64,000 nt of DNA from Roseococcus thiosulfatophilus (GCF_017311575.1 NZ_JAFFQY010000001.1:1-64000); one strand, 5' to 3'. Numbered from the stretch's first letter, positions 15,806 through 26,382 are shown. Program-made: numbers and translations. The notes: a model not told the origin generated them from the sequence alone.

Positions 15806-16807
15806 TCAGAAGGCGTAGTCGGCCATGCGCGCACGATACCATTCGAGGCTGCGCTTGAGGCCATCATCCAGGGAAATGCGCGGCGCCCAGCCGGTGGCGG
15901 CGCGGAAGGCCCGGTCGTCGGCGTGGTAGCTGCCGATGTCGATCGGCGCGCGGTCGGCTGGGAACTCGCGGGTGACGTAGCTTCCCTCGCCGCCATTCGC
16001 CTTGATGAGCAGTTCCGCCAGGTCCAGCAGGGAAATGGGCGGCGCGCCGCCGAGGTTGAAGGCACGCCCCGTCACATCGCTCTTGCCGGCGTGCTCGGCG
16101 GCCATGAGGAAGGCGCGGGTCACGTCATCCACATAGGCGAGGTCGCGCAGCTGGGCGCCGCCCCAGACCTCGAAGGCTTCTCCCTCCAGCACCCGGCGCA
16201 TCCAGATGCCCAGGAAGGTCTGCCGCGCATCGGCGATGCGCAGCCGCGGGCCATAGCAGTTGGTGAGGCGCAGCGAGACCACGGGGCGGCCCAGCACGCG
16301 GCTTTCCAGCAGCCAATATTGCTCGCCCGCCCATTTGGAGACGCCATTGGCGTCGGGCGGGTTCACCGGGTGCAGTTCATCCACCGGCAGGCTGATGGGG
16401 CGGCCGTAGAACTGCCGCGTGGAGGCATGGACCACCGCGGCCTCCGGCGCCGCCTCGCGCATGGCCTGCACCAGGCGCACCTGGGCGACGGCGTTGATGG
16501 CGATGTCGGCCACCGGGTCGCGCTGACCGCCCATATGGCTGGTCTGGGCGGCCAGGTTGAACAACACCTCCGTGCCCTGGCAGAGCGTGGCGAGTTCCGT
16601 GTCGCGCAGATCCCCGCGCACCAGCATCACGCCGGCCCCTTCCAGATTGGCGGGGTTGGCGCCGCCATCCGGCAACATGGCGTCGAGCGCCGTGACCCGC
16701 GCGCCAAGCCCCGCCAGGGCATGGCAGAGGTTGGAGCCGAGGAAGCCCGCGCCTCCGGTCACGAGGACGCGCTTGCGGTGCCAAAAATCAGGGGTGCCGG
16801 GTGTCAC
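15806..16807 (-). CDS. NAD-dependent epimerase/dehydratase
   Basis: An extended short-chain dehydrogenase of 333 aa acting on a nucleotide sugar. The NAD-binding motif is VTGGAGFLGSNL near residue 16. The expected YxxxK catalytic motif is altered: the region HASTRQFYGRP supplies the usual Ser/Thr, and GVSKWAGEQY follows with SK in place of the YxxxK tyrosine, so the catalytic base needs checking. The start appears to be a GTG at 16807. It is paired with the DegT aminotransferase gene downstream. Confidence 0.88.
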   Translation of the reverse strand: MTPGTPDFWHRKRVLVTGGAGFLGSNLCHALAGLGARVTALDAMLPDGGANPANLEGAGVMLVRGDLRDTELATLCQGTEVLFNLAAQTSHMGGQRDPVADIAINAVAQVRLVQAMREAAPEAAVVHASTRQFYGRPISLPVDELHPVNPPDANGVSKWAGEQYWLLESRVLGRPVVSLRLTNCYGPRLRIADARQTFLGIWMRRVLEGEAFEVWGGAQLRDLAYVDDVTRAFLMAAEHAGKSDVTGRAFNLGGAPPISLLDLAELLIKANGGEGSYVTREFPADRAPIDIGSYHADDRAFRAATGWAPRISLDDGLKRSLEWYRARMADYAF

Positions 16808-16937
16808 TTGCGTTCTTCACTTTGCTTGTGCTGGCAAATCTTGACCGGCAATGCGGCGAAATGCGGGTGAAGGGGTGGCGGAATCTACGCCAGGGGAAAC
16901 GTCGCCACGCCCTTTGCGTTGCCGGTGAAGCCCGTGT

Positions 16938-17288
16938 TCAGGCGGAGATCGCCGCAATGCCCGTGATCTCCACCCGCCACGCCGGGTCCACCAGCGGGGC
17001 CTGGATCGTCATGCGGGCGGGCTTCGCGGCGGGGTCGAGCCAGGCGTCCCAGGCGCGGTTCATCGCCGGCGCGTCGCGGATATCGGCCAGGATGATCTGC
17101 ACGCTCAGCAGGTTCTTCTTGCTGGTGCCGGCTTCGGCCAGCAGCGCATCAATCTGGCGCAGGATGTCGGCCGTCTGGCCTTCGGCATCGAGGGTGGCGT
17201 CATCGGCCACCTGTCCCGCCAGGTAAACCAGCCCGCCATGGACCACGGCACCCGACAGGCGCCCCTCTTCGGCCAGACGCTGAATCAT
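16938..17288 (-). CDS. RidA family protein
   Basis: A 116-aa RidA/YjgF-family protein without a signal peptide, so cytosolic. It shows the family pattern VVHGGLVYLAGQVADD, a middle QTADILRQIDALLAEAG and the conserved arginine in DPAWRVEITGIA. RidA proteins hydrolyse reactive enamines from PLP enzymes. An AAGGA precedes the ATG at 17288. It is divergent from the UPF0114 gene, with a very short gap. Confidence 0.9.
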   Translation of the reverse strand: MIQRLAEEGRLSGAVVHGGLVYLAGQVADDATLDAEGQTADILRQIDALLAEAGTSKKNLLSVQIILADIRDAPAMNRAWDAWLDPAAKPARMTIQAPLVDPAWRVEITGIAAISA

Positions 17289-17318
17289 TCTATGGTTCCT
17301 TCTTCCCTGAACGCGGCG

Positions 17319-17855
17319 ATGCGTCCCATGCAGAACCTATCCGACCGGGCGGTGCTGGCCAGCCGGTACATCCTGGTGGTCTTCTATCTCGGCCTCGCGG
17401 TGGCGCTGGCGGCCTATGCGGTGCGCTTCCTGGTGAAGGTGTGGAAATTCGCGGCGGATACGCTGACCACCACCTCCGATTCGCAGATGCTGCTGGGGCT
17501 GCTCTATCTGGTGGACAGCGCGCTGGTCGCCTCGCTGGTCGCCATGGTGGCCATCTCCTCCTATGACAGCCTGGTCTCGCGGCTGACGGACGCGAAGGGC
17601 GCCTCCAAGATCGAATGGGTGTCCAACCTCGACCCGGGCAACCTCAAGCTGAAGGTGGGCATCGCGATCGTCGCCATCAGCTCCATCCATTTGCTGCAGA
17701 AATTCATGGACATCGCTTCGCTCTCGGACCGGGAGCTGGGCTGGGCCATCGGCATCCATGTCACCTTCGTGGCCGGGGCGCTGGGGCTGGGGCTGCTGGA
17801 CCGCATGCAGTCCCAGGCCAAGCTGCTGGCGAAGGATGCGCGGGCGAAGGAGTAG
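17319..17855 (+). CDS. UPF0114 (YqhA-like) membrane protein
   Basis: About 178 aa, matching the UPF0114/YqhA family: four hydrophobic segments and the family start SRYILVVFYLGLAVALAAY. The rest includes DLVSRLTDAK-like SYDSLVSRLTDA and SNLDPGNLKLKV, both typical of the family. Function is unknown. The start is uncertain: ATGs at 17292, 17319 and 17328 are all possible and none has a good ribosome site; I took 17319. It ends immediately next to the convergent dnaE stop. Confidence 0.85.
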   Translation: MRPMQNLSDRAVLASRYILVVFYLGLAVALAAYAVRFLVKVWKFAADTLTTTSDSQMLLGLLYLVDSALVASLVAMVAISSYDSLVSRLTDAKGASKIEWVSNLDPGNLKLKVGIAIVAISSIHLLQKFMDIASLSDRELGWAIGIHVTFVAGALGLGLLDRMQSQAKLLAKDARAKE

Positions 17856-20800
17856 CTACACCTCCTCCACATTGGCCACGCCGGGCAACACCTTCAGCGC
17901 CTGCATCATCCGCGGCGAGACATTCCAGCCGCCCGGCAGCGTGATCTCGACATCCTGGCCGGGCCCAAGTTGCGGCACGAGGCTCACGCGCCCACGCCCG
18001 CGCCCGTCGCGCTCCAGCAGGGCACGGATATCCGGCAGGGCGCTGGCGGCTTCGAGGATGATGCGCATCCCCTGCCCCACCCCGGCCGCCGCCTTGTCCA
18101 GCGCCTCGATATCCTGGGCGGTGAGGCGCAGCGCCTCCCCCTCCAGCCGCACCTCGGCCGTGACGAGCACGGCCTTTCCATCCTCCAGCAATTCGCGCGC
18201 GCGGTTCAGGATTTCGCTGAAGAAGGTGACCTCGAAGCCACCTGTCTGATCGGAAAGGCTGACCCAGGCCATGCGGCTGCCGGTCTTGGTGTTGCGCTCC
18301 TTCCGCGCGGTGACGGTGCCCGCGAGCTTGAGGCGCGTGGAGCCCCCCCGCGCCTTCTCCGCAATCAGGGCCGAGGGCGTGCAGCCCAGCCGGCGCAGCG
18401 CCATCTTGTAGGTGTCGAGCGGGTGGGCGGAGAGGTGGAAGCCCACCGCCTCCGCCTCGAAGCCCAGCTTGTCCAGGGTGGGCCAGTCCGGCATGTCCGG
18501 CAGGCGCAGCATGGGCGGGCCCTGCTCCACCTCGGCGAAGAGGCCGATCTGGTTGCTGGCGCGGTCCTCCGCGCTGGCCTGGGCGCGGCGCAGCACCGTC
18601 TCGGCGCCGGCCACCAGGCGCGCGCGGTTGCCCTCCAGGCTGTCGAAGGCGCCGGCCTTGGCCAGGTTTTCCAGCTGCATCTTGTTCAGCAGCCTTGGGT
18701 CCACGCGGGCGGCGAAGTCGGCCAGGCTGGTGAAATCCCCGCCCTGCGCCCGCGCCGCGACGAGGTCCCGCATGGCGGCCAGCCCCACGCGCTTGATCGC
18801 GGCCAGCGCGAAGCGGATGGCGGGCTTGCCCTCCTGCGCCTCGATGGTGAATTCGGCGGCGGAGCGGTTGATGTCCGGCGGCAGCACCTTGATGCCGAGC
18901 CGCGCGGCCTCCTGCATGTGCGAGGCCAGCTTGTCGGTCTTGTCCATGTCCAGTGTCATGGAGGCGGCGAGGAAGGCGACGGGGTGGTTCGCCTTCAGCC
19001 AGGCGGTCTGATAGGCGACCAGCGCATAGGCTGCCGCGTGGGATTTGTTGAAGCCGTAATTGGCGAACTTCTCCATGAGGTCGAAGACCTCGCCCGCCTT
19101 GGCGGCGGAGACGCCGTTCTTCGCGGCGCCCTCGCAGAAGATGTCGCGCTGCTTCGCCATCTCCTCCTTGTTCTTCTTGCCCATGGCGCGGCGCAGCAGG
19201 TCCGCACCGCCCAGGCTGTAGCCCGCCATGACCTGGGCGATCTGCATCACCTGTTCCTGGTAGACCATGATGCCGTAGGTCTCGCCCAGGATGTCCTGGA
19301 TGGAGGGGTGCGGCGCCTCCCATTTCTCGCCATGCTTGCGGGCGCAGTAGGCGGGGATGTTCTCCATCGGGCCCGGCCGGTAGAGCGAGACGGCGGCGAT
19401 CAAATCCTCGAAGCGGTCGGGGCGCATGGCGCGCAGGCAGTCGCGCATCCCCTGGCCTTCGAACTGGAACACGCCCGCCGCGTCGCCGCGGGCCAGCATG
19501 GCGTAGGTGGGCGCGTCATCCAGCGGCAGGGCGTCAATGTCCACCTCCACGCCCTGGGCCTTCAGCAGCGCCACGGCGCGTTGCAGCACCGTCAGCGTCT
19601 TGAGGCCGAGGAAGTCGAACTTCACCAGCGAGGCGTTCTCGACATGCTTCATCGAATACTGGGTGATGAGGTGCGGTGAACGCGGGTCGCGGTAGATGGA
19701 GGTGATCTCGATCAGCGGCTTGCGGCCGATGACGACGCCGGCCGCATGGGTCGAGGCGTTGCGGTAGAGCCCCTCAACTTGCAGCGCGATGTCGAGCAGG
19801 CGAGCCACCGCCTCGTCACTCGCCTGCATGTCCTTGAGGCGCGGCTCGCCCGCAATGGCGTCCTTCAGGCTGACCGGGTTGGCGGGGTTGTTGGGGATCA
19901 GGCTCGCGATACGGTCCACCTGACCATAGGGCATGCCCAGCACGCGGCCCACATCGCGCACCGCCGCCTTGGCCTGGAGCTTGCCGAAGGTGATGATCTG
20001 CGCGACGCGCTCCTCGCCATATTCGCGGCGGACATAGTCGATCACCTCGTCGCGCCGGTCCTGGCAGAAGTCGATGTCGAAGTCCGGCATCGAGACGCGC
20101 TCAGGGTTCAGGAATCGCTCGAACAGCAGCCCGAAACGCAGCGGGTCGAGGTCGGTGATGGACAGCGCCCAGGCCGCGACCGAGCCCGCGCCCGAACCAC
20201 GCCCCGGCCCCACTGGAATGCCCTGCGCCTTCGCCCATTGGATGAAGTCCGCCACAATGAGGAAGTAGCCCGAGAAGCCCATCTGCTCGATGACGCGCAG
20301 CTCGTACTCGAGCCGCTCGGCGTGTTCCGCCGGCACGCCCTCGGGGAAGCGGCGCGCGAGGCCCGTGCGGGCCATGTCGGCCACCGTCTCGGCCTCGGTG
20401 CGGCCGGGCTGGACCTTGGGGCAGATGGGCAGTTCGGGCTTCTTCACCTCCGCCATCACGGCGCACATGCGCGCGATGGCGAGCGTGTTGTCGCAGGCCT
20501 CGGGGAGGTCCTGGAACAGGGCGCGCATCTGGTCCGCGGGCTTGAACCAGTGGTGCGGTGTCACGCGGCGGCGCTGCGCCTCGGTGATGAGCCGGCCCTC
20601 GGCGATGCAGAGCAGCGCGTCATGCGCCTCGTGCATCTTCGCCTCGGCGAAATAGACGTCGTTGGTGGCCACAATCGGCAGCGCCGCCTCATCGGCCAGG
20701 CGCAGCAGCCCGGGTTCGAGGGCGGCTTGGCGGTCGGTGTGGTGGCGCATCAGCTCCACCGCGAGGCGCCCGTCGAAGCCCTCCCGCAGCGCATGCAGCA

Positions 20801-21266
20801 GCTGCTCGGCAACGGGGCGCCGCCCCTCGGCCAGCAGGCGCGAGAGCGGGCCATGGTCGCCCCCCGTCAGCAGGAAGATGCCCGCGCCATGGGCCAGCAA
20901 CTGGCCGAGCGTCACCGCGGGCTTGCCCGAGATGTCCGTGCCCAGCCAGCCCAGCGAGGACAGCCGCTGGAGATTGCCCCAGCCCTCCGCATCCATAGCG
21001 AGCGCCGTCACCACATCCGCGCCATTGCGGTTGGGGTCGCTGTGCGATTCCCCGCGCGAAAGCCAGAGCTGGCAGCCCATGATGGGCTGAATGCCCTTGC
21101 CGGCCGCGGCTTGCGCGAATTCCAGCGCGCCGAAGAGGTTGGCCGTGTCGGTCAGGGCCACGGCCGGCATGTTGGCGGCCAGCGCAAGCGCTGGCAGCGT
21201 CTCGGCCTTGATGGCGCCTTCGCTCAGCGAATAGGCGGAGTGGGTGTGGAGGTGGACAAAGCCCAT
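17856..21266 (-). CDS. dnaE: DNA polymerase III subunit alpha
   Basis: The replicative polymerase catalytic subunit, 1136 aa, the usual DnaE1 length. The N-terminal PHP domain begins VHLHTHSAYSLSEGAIK, with its metal-binding histidines intact. The palm motif PDFDIDFCQDRRDE lies near residue 390, preceded by GPGRGSGAGSVAAW. The C-terminus carries the HhH and OB-fold parts (KLAGTVTARKERN). In many alphaproteobacteria dnaE follows proS-lolC-lolD; here an aldehyde dehydrogenase gene separates them. The gap upstream holds three GC-rich palindromes. Confidence 0.97.
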   Translation of the reverse strand: MGFVHLHTHSAYSLSEGAIKAETLPALALAANMPAVALTDTANLFGALEFAQAAAGKGIQPIMGCQLWLSRGESHSDPNRNGADVVTALAMDAEGWGNLQRLSSLGWLGTDISGKPAVTLGQLLAHGAGIFLLTGGDHGPLSRLLAEGRRPVAEQLLHALREGFDGRLAVELMRHHTDRQAALEPGLLRLADEAALPIVATNDVYFAEAKMHEAHDALLCIAEGRLITEAQRRRVTPHHWFKPADQMRALFQDLPEACDNTLAIARMCAVMAEVKKPELPICPKVQPGRTEAETVADMARTGLARRFPEGVPAEHAERLEYELRVIEQMGFSGYFLIVADFIQWAKAQGIPVGPGRGSGAGSVAAWALSITDLDPLRFGLLFERFLNPERVSMPDFDIDFCQDRRDEVIDYVRREYGEERVAQIITFGKLQAKAAVRDVGRVLGMPYGQVDRIASLIPNNPANPVSLKDAIAGEPRLKDMQASDEAVARLLDIALQVEGLYRNASTHAAGVVIGRKPLIEITSIYRDPRSPHLITQYSMKHVENASLVKFDFLGLKTLTVLQRAVALLKAQGVEVDIDALPLDDAPTYAMLARGDAAGVFQFEGQGMRDCLRAMRPDRFEDLIAAVSLYRPGPMENIPAYCARKHGEKWEAPHPSIQDILGETYGIMVYQEQVMQIAQVMAGYSLGGADLLRRAMGKKNKEEMAKQRDIFCEGAAKNGVSAAKAGEVFDLMEKFANYGFNKSHAAAYALVAYQTAWLKANHPVAFLAASMTLDMDKTDKLASHMQEAARLGIKVLPPDINRSAAEFTIEAQEGKPAIRFALAAIKRVGLAAMRDLVAARAQGGDFTSLADFAARVDPRLLNKMQLENLAKAGAFDSLEGNRARLVAGAETVLRRAQASAEDRASNQIGLFAEVEQGPPMLRLPDMPDWPTLDKLGFEAEAVGFHLSAHPLDTYKMALRRLGCTPSALIAEKARGGSTRLKLAGTVTARKERNTKTGSRMAWVSLSDQTGGFEVTFFSEILNRARELLEDGKAVLVTAEVRLEGEALRLTAQDIEALDKAAAGVGQGMRIILEAASALPDIRALLERDGRGRGRVSLVPQLGPGQDVEITLPGGWNVSPRMMQALKVLPGVANVEEV

Positions 21267-21302
21267 GCGCGACTCCGAGGCTGCGCCCAGTGTAGCGCGC
21301 CG

Positions 21303-21418
21303 GGGGGCGTGACGCCCCCTCGGGCGGCGCCGCGGCTTTGCCGCGGCAACGCGGTGCCCCCGCCCCGGCTCAGCGCCAGGACGGGGCCCCCACGAAACCG
21401 CGAAGCGATTTCGTGGGG
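21303..21418. repeat. Cluster of three GC-rich palindromes, incl. 31-bp repeat copy A
   Basis: The gap between dnaE and the aldehyde dehydrogenase gene holds GGGGGCG-TGA-CGCCCCC (21303-21319), GCCGCGGC-TTT-GCCGCGGC (21329-21347) and a 31-bp palindrome at 21388-21418 with perfect 10-base arms (CCCCACGAAA). The reverse complement of the 31-mer recurs at 57911-57941 with three differences. The last element is 10 bases past the aldehyde dehydrogenase stop and may end its transcript. Resemblance to REP/BIME elements is an inference. Confidence 0.65.
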
Positions 21419-21428
21419 AAGCGAAGCG

Positions 21429-22868
21429 TCAAAGCCCGAACTGGCTGACGAACTTCGTGTTCAGATAGGCCTCGATGGCCTCCGAACCGCCCTCGGTGCC
21501 GTAGCCGCTGTCGCGCACGCCGCCGAAGGGGACCTCGGGAAGCGCGAGGCCCAGGTGGTTGATGGTCATCATGCCCACCTCGACGCCGGCCGCCAGGGCC
21601 TGCGCCGTCTTGCCGCTGGTGGTGAAGGCGTAGCTGGCCAGGCCGAAGGGCAGGCGGTTGGCTTCACCCACCACCTCCTCCAGGTCCTTGAAGGGGCGCA
21701 TGAGGGCGACGGGGCCGAAGGGCTCCTCGTTCATGGCGCGCATGTCGGTGGTGACGCCGGTGACCACCGTCGGCTCGAAGAAATAGCCCTTGTTGCCGAT
21801 GCGGTTGCCGCCGGTCGCGATCTCCGCCCCCTTGCCCTTCGCGTCGGCGATCAGCGTTTCCATCTGCGGCACGCGGCGCTCATTGGCCATGGGGCCCATG
21901 GTGGTGCCCTCGGCCATGCCATCGCCCACCTTCACGGACTTGGCGTGGCTGATGAAGCTGGCCACGAACTGGTCGTAGACCTTCTCCTGCACCAGGAAGC
22001 GGGTGGGGCTGACGCAGACCTGGCCCGCATTGCGGAACTTGGCCATGGCCAGCGTCTTGGCCGCGTGCTCCACATCCGCGTCGTCAAAGACCATGGCCGG
22101 CGCATGGCCGCCGAGTTCCATCGTCACGCGCTTCATATGCTGGCCGGCCATGGCGCTCAGCATCTTGCCCACGGGCGTGCTGCCCGTGAACGTCACCTTG
22201 CGGATGGTGGGGTGCGCGATGAGGTAGCTGCTGATCTCGCTGGGCACGCCGTAGACGAGGCCGATCACATCGCCCGGCACGCCGGCTTCCAGGAAGCACT
22301 TGATGAGTTCCGCGGGGCTGGCCGGCGTCTCCTCCGGGGCCTTCACGATGATGGAGCAGCCGGCCGCCAGCGCCGCGGACAGCTTGCGCACCACCTGGTT
22401 GATCGGGAAGTTCCAAGGGGTGAAGGCGGCGACGGGGCCCACCGGCTCCTTGATCGCGAGCTGGTAGATGCCCTGGCCCCGCGCCGGGATCACCTGGCCA
22501 TAGGTGCGGCGCGATTCCTCGGCGAACCAGTCGATGATGTCGCCGGCGGCCATGACCTCCATCTTGGCCTCGGCCACGGGCTTGCCCTGCTCCAGCGTCA
22601 TCAGGCGGGCGATCGCGTCGGCGCGGCTGCGGAGCAGGTCGGCCGCCTTGCGCATGACCTTGCTGCGCTCATAGGGGCTGACCTTGCGCCAGGCGGCGAA
22701 GCCACGCTCGGCGGCCTCGAGCGCCGCGTCCAGGTCGCGCTGGCTGGCGTGGGCGACGGTGCCGACCACTTCCTCGCTGGCGGGGTTGAGCACGTTGATC
22801 GTCTTGCCGCCCTCACCGCCGCGCCACTGGCCGGCGATGTGAAGCTGGACATTGGGGTATTCGGCCAT
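21429..22868 (-). CDS. gabD: NAD(P)-dependent succinate-semialdehyde dehydrogenase-like
   Basis: A 479-aa aldehyde dehydrogenase, closest in pattern to the succinate-semialdehyde dehydrogenase group. Visible are [28 protein letters not shown], the general-base glutamate in [10 protein letters not shown] and the catalytic cysteine in [12 protein letters not shown]. The end [10 protein letters not shown] is also family-like. The exact aldehyde is not certain. No gabT or regulator is adjacent. It lies between lolD and dnaE, a place where many related genomes have no gene. Confidence 0.9.
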   Translation of the reverse strand: MAEYPNVQLHIAGQWRGGEGGKTINVLNPASEEVVGTVAHASQRDLDAALEAAERGFAAWRKVSPYERSKVMRKAADLLRSRADAIARLMTLEQGKPVAEAKMEVMAAGDIIDWFAEESRRTYGQVIPARGQGIYQLAIKEPVGPVAAFTPWNFPINQVVRKLSAALAAGCSIIVKAPEETPASPAELIKCFLEAGVPGDVIGLVYGVPSEISSYLIAHPTIRKVTFTGSTPVGKMLSAMAGQHMKRVTMELGGHAPAMVFDDADVEHAAKTLAMAKFRNAGQVCVSPTRFLVQEKVYDQFVASFISHAKSVKVGDGMAEGTTMGPMANERRVPQMETLIADAKGKGAEIATGGNRIGNKGYFFEPTVVTGVTTDMRAMNEEPFGPVALMRPFKDLEEVVGEANRLPFGLASYAFTTSGKTAQALAAGVEVGMMTINHLGLALPEVPFGGVRDSGYGTEGGSEAIEAYLNTKFVSQFGL

Positions 22869-22932
22869 GTCGTGTTTCCTTCCTGGCTGTGGCGCAAAGG
22901 TGGGGCGGCGCGGCGCCGCTGTCCACCGCCCC

Positions 22933-23610
22933 TCAGCCCGGGATGATGCGCCCGTCCCGCAAGGTCACCACGCGGTCCATCCGGGCGGCCAGTTCCGGGT
23001 TGTGGGTGGCGATGAGGGCGGCGAGGCCCCTGCCCCGTGCCTCGGCCAGCAACTGTTCGAAAACGATGCCGGCCGTGCTCGCGTCCAGGTTGCCCGTAGG
23101 CTCGTCCGCCAAGAGCAAGGCGGGGCTGTTGGCCAGCGCGCGCGCGATGGCCACCCGCTGCTGCTCCCCGCCCGACAGCTTGCCAGGCCGGTGGTCCAGT
23201 CGGGAGGCGAGACCGAAGCTGTTCAGCAGTTCCGCGGCCCGCGCCCGCGCCTGACCCGCGGCCACGCCGGCCGTCATCTGCGGCAGCATGACGTTCTCCA
23301 CCGCCGTGAACTCGGCCAGCAGGTGGTGGAACTGATACACGAAGCCGATGGTGTTGCGGCGGATGGCCGTTCGGGCGCCGTCATCCAACGTGCCGGCGGC
23401 CTGGCCCGCGATATAGACCTCGCCGGCATCGGGGCGTTCCAGCAGCCCGGCCAGGTGCAGCAGCGTGGACTTGCCGGTGCCCGAGGGGGCGACCAGCGCC
23501 ACCACCTCGCCACGCGCGATGGTGAGGTCCGCCTCGCGCAGCACTTCCAGCGAGCCCGCCTCGGTGCGGTAGCGCCGGGCGACGGAGGCCAGGCGAAGGG
23601 GGTCACTCAT
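22933..23610 (-). CDS. lolD: Lipoprotein-releasing ABC transporter ATPase LolD
   Basis: A 225-aa ATPase of the MacB/LolD family that powers release of lipoproteins from the inner membrane. Walker A is APSGTGKST, the Q-loop [12 protein letters not shown] is the typical LolD form, the signature is [15 protein letters not shown] and Walker [13 protein letters not shown]. The histidine switch is IATHN. It overlaps the membrane subunit gene by 8 bases and is read just after it. Confidence 0.95.
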   Translation of the reverse strand: MSDPLRLASVARRYRTEAGSLEVLREADLTIARGEVVALVAPSGTGKSTLLHLAGLLERPDAGEVYIAGQAAGTLDDGARTAIRRNTIGFVYQFHHLLAEFTAVENVMLPQMTAGVAAGQARARAAELLNSFGLASRLDHRPGKLSGGEQQRVAIARALANSPALLLADEPTGNLDASTAGIVFEQLLAEARGRGLAALIATHNPELAARMDRVVTLRDGRIIPG

Positions 23611-24853
23611 TGCGCAGCATCTCCACCGGATCGGTGCGCGCGGCGCGCCAGGAGGGATAAAGGGTCGCCAGCAGCGAGAGCGACAGGGCCAGCGCCACGA
23701 CCTGCGCCACCTCGCGCCAGTTCAGCACGGCGGGAAGCTGGGTCAGGAAGTAGATCTCGGCGCTGAACAGCTCGGCGCCCGACAGCGCCTGGATGAATTG
23801 CCGGATGCTTTCGATGTTGAGGCAGAACACCACGCCCAGGATGAAGCCGAGCGTGGTTCCCACCACGCCGATCAGCGCGCCGCACATCAGGAAGATCCGC
23901 AGGATGGCGCCCTGCGTCGCCCCCATGGTGCGCAGCACCGCGATGTCGCGCCCCTTGTCCTTCACCAGCATGATCAGCGAGGAAATGATGTTGAACGCCG
24001 CCACGATGATGATGAGCGTCAGGATCAGGAACATCACGTTCCGCTCCACCTGCACCGCCGCGAAAAAGCTGGAATTGGCGTCCTGCCAGTCCAGGATGCG
24101 CACCGGCCGGTCCAGGGCCGCGCGGATGGCCTGGTTCACCGCGCGCACGCGCGTGGGGTCCTCCACGAAGACCTCGACCTGCGTCGCGGCGTCGCCCGTC
24201 TGGAAATAGACCTGCGCGGCCTGCATCGGCATGAAGACGTAGCCGCTGTCGTATTCGTTCATGCCGACTTCGAACAGCGCCACCACGCGATAGGCGCGCA
24301 GCCGCGGCACGGTGCCGATGACGGTGGTGCGCCCCTGCGGGCTGACCAACGTGACCCGGTCGCCCACATTCACACCGAGCCTGAGCGCCAGCCGCGTTCC
24401 GATCGCCACCGCGTCATCGCCCTCGAACTGTGCGAGGCTGCCGGCGCGGATGTTGTCGGCGATGATGCGGCGCGCGCGCAGGTCTTCCGGGCGGATGCCG
24501 CGGGCCAGGCCGCCCGTGGCGCCCCCCGCCTCGCTGGTGACGAGGAGCTGGCCCTCGACCACGGGCGTCGCCACCGTGACGCCGGGCACGCGGCGGATGG
24601 CCTCGGCCACCGCGTCATATTCCGTGAGGTTGCCACGCTCGGCCGCATAGACGCCCATATGGCCGTTGAGGCCCAGGATGCGTCCCAGCAATTCCTGCCG
24701 GAACCCTCCCATAACGGACATCACGATGATGAGCGTGGCCACCCCCAGCATGATGCCGAGGAAGGAGAAGGTCGCGATCACCGAGGTGAAGCGGTCGCTC
24801 TTCCGCGAGAGCAGGTAGCGGGCGGCGACCTTGCGTTCGAAGGCGTTGAACAT
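23603..24853 (-). CDS. lolC: Lipoprotein-releasing ABC transporter permease LolC/LolE
   Basis: A 416-aa inner-membrane subunit, one of the usual length. The N-terminus [20 protein letters not shown] is the LolC/E hallmark, followed by a first membrane helix near residue 30. A large periplasmic domain lies between helices 1 and 2, and three helices lie near the C-terminus ([19 protein letters not shown] onward). Alphaproteobacteria use a single LolC/E-type (often LolF) protein as a homodimer. The ATG at 24853 overlaps the proS stop (TGATG). The longer frame to 24892 is not needed. Confidence 0.94.
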   Translation of the reverse strand: MFNAFERKVAARYLLSRKSDRFTSVIATFSFLGIMLGVATLIIVMSVMGGFRQELLGRILGLNGHMGVYAAERGNLTEYDAVAEAIRRVPGVTVATPVVEGQLLVTSEAGGATGGLARGIRPEDLRARRIIADNIRAGSLAQFEGDDAVAIGTRLALRLGVNVGDRVTLVSPQGRTTVIGTVPRLRAYRVVALFEVGMNEYDSGYVFMPMQAAQVYFQTGDAATQVEVFVEDPTRVRAVNQAIRAALDRPVRILDWQDANSSFFAAVQVERNVMFLILTLIIIVAAFNIISSLIMLVKDKGRDIAVLRTMGATQGAILRIFLMCGALIGVVGTTLGFILGVVFCLNIESIRQFIQALSGAELFSAEIYFLTQLPAVLNWREVAQVVALALSLSLLATLYPSWRAARTDPVEMLRNE

Positions 24854-26166
24854 CAGGCGCCCAACTTGGCCAGCGCCTCGTCGAAACTGCATTCGAGGCG
24901 CTCACCCGTCATGCGGCGCTTGAGTTCGACGCGGCCGGCCGCGGCGCCGCGGGGGCCGATGATGGCCTGCCAGGGGAAGCCCATCAGGTCGGCGTCGTTG
25001 AACTTCACGCCCGCGCGCTCCGGCCGGTCGTCATAGATGGCCTCGTTCGGGAAGGCGGCGTGCAGCTTCTCGCAGAGCGCGTCGCAGGCGGCATCGCCGG
25101 GCTTGAGGTTCAGGATGGCGAGCTTCCATGGGGCCACCGCGTCGGGCCACTTGATGCCGGCCTCATCGTGGTTGGCCTCGATCAGCGCGGCCACCAGGCG
25201 CGAGACGCCGATGCCGTAGCTGCCCATCTCGGGCACCACTGCCTCGCCATTGGGGCCGGCCACGGACAGGCCCATGGGCGCGGAGTATTTGGTGCCGAAG
25301 TAGAAGATGTGGCCGACCTCGATGCCGCGCCCGGTGCGCTGGCGGTCAGCGGGGACCTTGGCCCATTCGGCCTCGTCCTGCATTTCCTCGGTGGCGGCAT
25401 AGGCGGAGGTGGCGAGGTTGAAGCAGGCCCCCATGTCAGCCTGGCTGTCGAAGTCGAAGGCCTTGGCGGCCCAGTCGATCTCCTCCAGGGCCGAGTCGTA
25501 GAAGACGGTGCTCTCGCCCGTCTCGGCCAGGATGATGAATTCGTGGCTGAGATTGCCGCCGATGGGGCCGGTGTCGGCGCGCATGGGCAGGGCGCGCAGC
25601 CCCATCCGCTGGAAGGTGCGCAGATAGGCGTAGAGCATCTGGCGGTAGCTGTGCTGCGCGCCTTCCTTCGTCATGTCGAAGGAATAGGCGTCCTTCATCA
25701 GGAATTCGCGGCCGCGCATCACGCCGAAGCGGGGGCGCACCTCGTCCCGGAACTTCCACTGGATGTGGTAGAGGTTGCGCGGCAGGTCGCGGTAGGACGT
25801 CGCGTAGCCGCGGAACACGTCCGTGATCATTTCCTCATTGGTGGGGCCGTAGAGCATCTCGCGGTCATGCCGGTCGCGGATGCGCAGCATCTCCTTGCCG
25901 TAATCCTCATAGCGGCCGGAACGCTGCCAGAGTTCGGCGGGCTGGATGGTGGGCATCAGCACCTCCTGCGCACCGGCGCGGTCCTGTTCCTCGCGCACGA
26001 TGTCGGCCACGCGGTTCAGGACGCGCAGGCCAGCGGGCAGCCAGGTGTAGATGCCGGCGGAGGTCTGCCGGATCAGCCCCGCGCGGAGCATCAGGCGGTG
26101 TGAGACGATCTGCGCCTCGGCAGGCGTCTCCTTGAGCGTGGGCAGGAAGGCACGGGTGAGGCGCAA
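24853..26166 (-). CDS. proS: Prolyl-tRNA synthetase (short alphaproteobacterial form)
   Basis: Class II prolyl-tRNA synthetase of 437 aa, charging tRNA-Pro. This is the short form without the YbaK editing insertion, usual for alphaproteobacteria. Motif 2 is [21 protein letters not shown] and motif 3 [13 protein letters not shown]. Homology of the N-terminus ([19 protein letters not shown]) places the start at a TTG at 26166. The in-frame ATG at 26298 would add 44 residues unlike the family. It heads the unit with lolC and lolD. Confidence 0.95.
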   Translation of the reverse strand: MRLTRAFLPTLKETPAEAQIVSHRLMLRAGLIRQTSAGIYTWLPAGLRVLNRVADIVREEQDRAGAQEVLMPTIQPAELWQRSGRYEDYGKEMLRIRDRHDREMLYGPTNEEMITDVFRGYATSYRDLPRNLYHIQWKFRDEVRPRFGVMRGREFLMKDAYSFDMTKEGAQHSYRQMLYAYLRTFQRMGLRALPMRADTGPIGGNLSHEFIILAETGESTVFYDSALEEIDWAAKAFDFDSQADMGACFNLATSAYAATEEMQDEAEWAKVPADRQRTGRGIEVGHIFYFGTKYSAPMGLSVAGPNGEAVVPEMGSYGIGVSRLVAALIEANHDEAGIKWPDAVAPWKLAILNLKPGDAACDALCEKLHAAFPNEAIYDDRPERAGVKFNDADLMGFPWQAIIGPRGAAAGRVELKRRMTGERLECSFDEALAKLGA

Positions 26167-26344
26167 GGTCTGGTTTCCCGGGAAAAGGCCACATCGGGCG
26201 GGTCGCGCCTGCTGTAGCGCAGTTCGGGCCGGCCTCAAATCACCGGGCACTCGTTGCGGCACCGACTCGCCGCGCGCAAGAATGCTGCGCCGCAACATCG
26301 AATTAATCCCAAAAATGTCTTGATGTTCGGGGGCGCAACCAGTT

Positions 26345-26382
26345 AAAAAAAAGAAAGGGCCACCCCCGTCAGGGAGCGGCCC
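26345..26382 (-). terminator. Strong Rho-independent terminator
   Basis: On the minus strand the stem GGGCC ... GGCCC (26378-26382 with 26357-26361) has an inner GC stem and is followed by TTTCTTTTTTTT (26345-26356). It would end leftward transcripts before proS. It is the clearest U-tract terminator in the window. Confidence 0.8.

Noticed and set aside
21303-21418. Possible CRISPR or tandem repeat
   Set aside because: The elements are different inverted repeats, not direct repeats with spacers, and no cas gene is present anywhere in the window.
19746-22946. Rightward 1066-aa open frame opposite dnaE and the aldehyde dehydrogenase gene
   Set aside because: A shadow caused by high GC at third positions; it has no domain and covers two clear genes and their gap.
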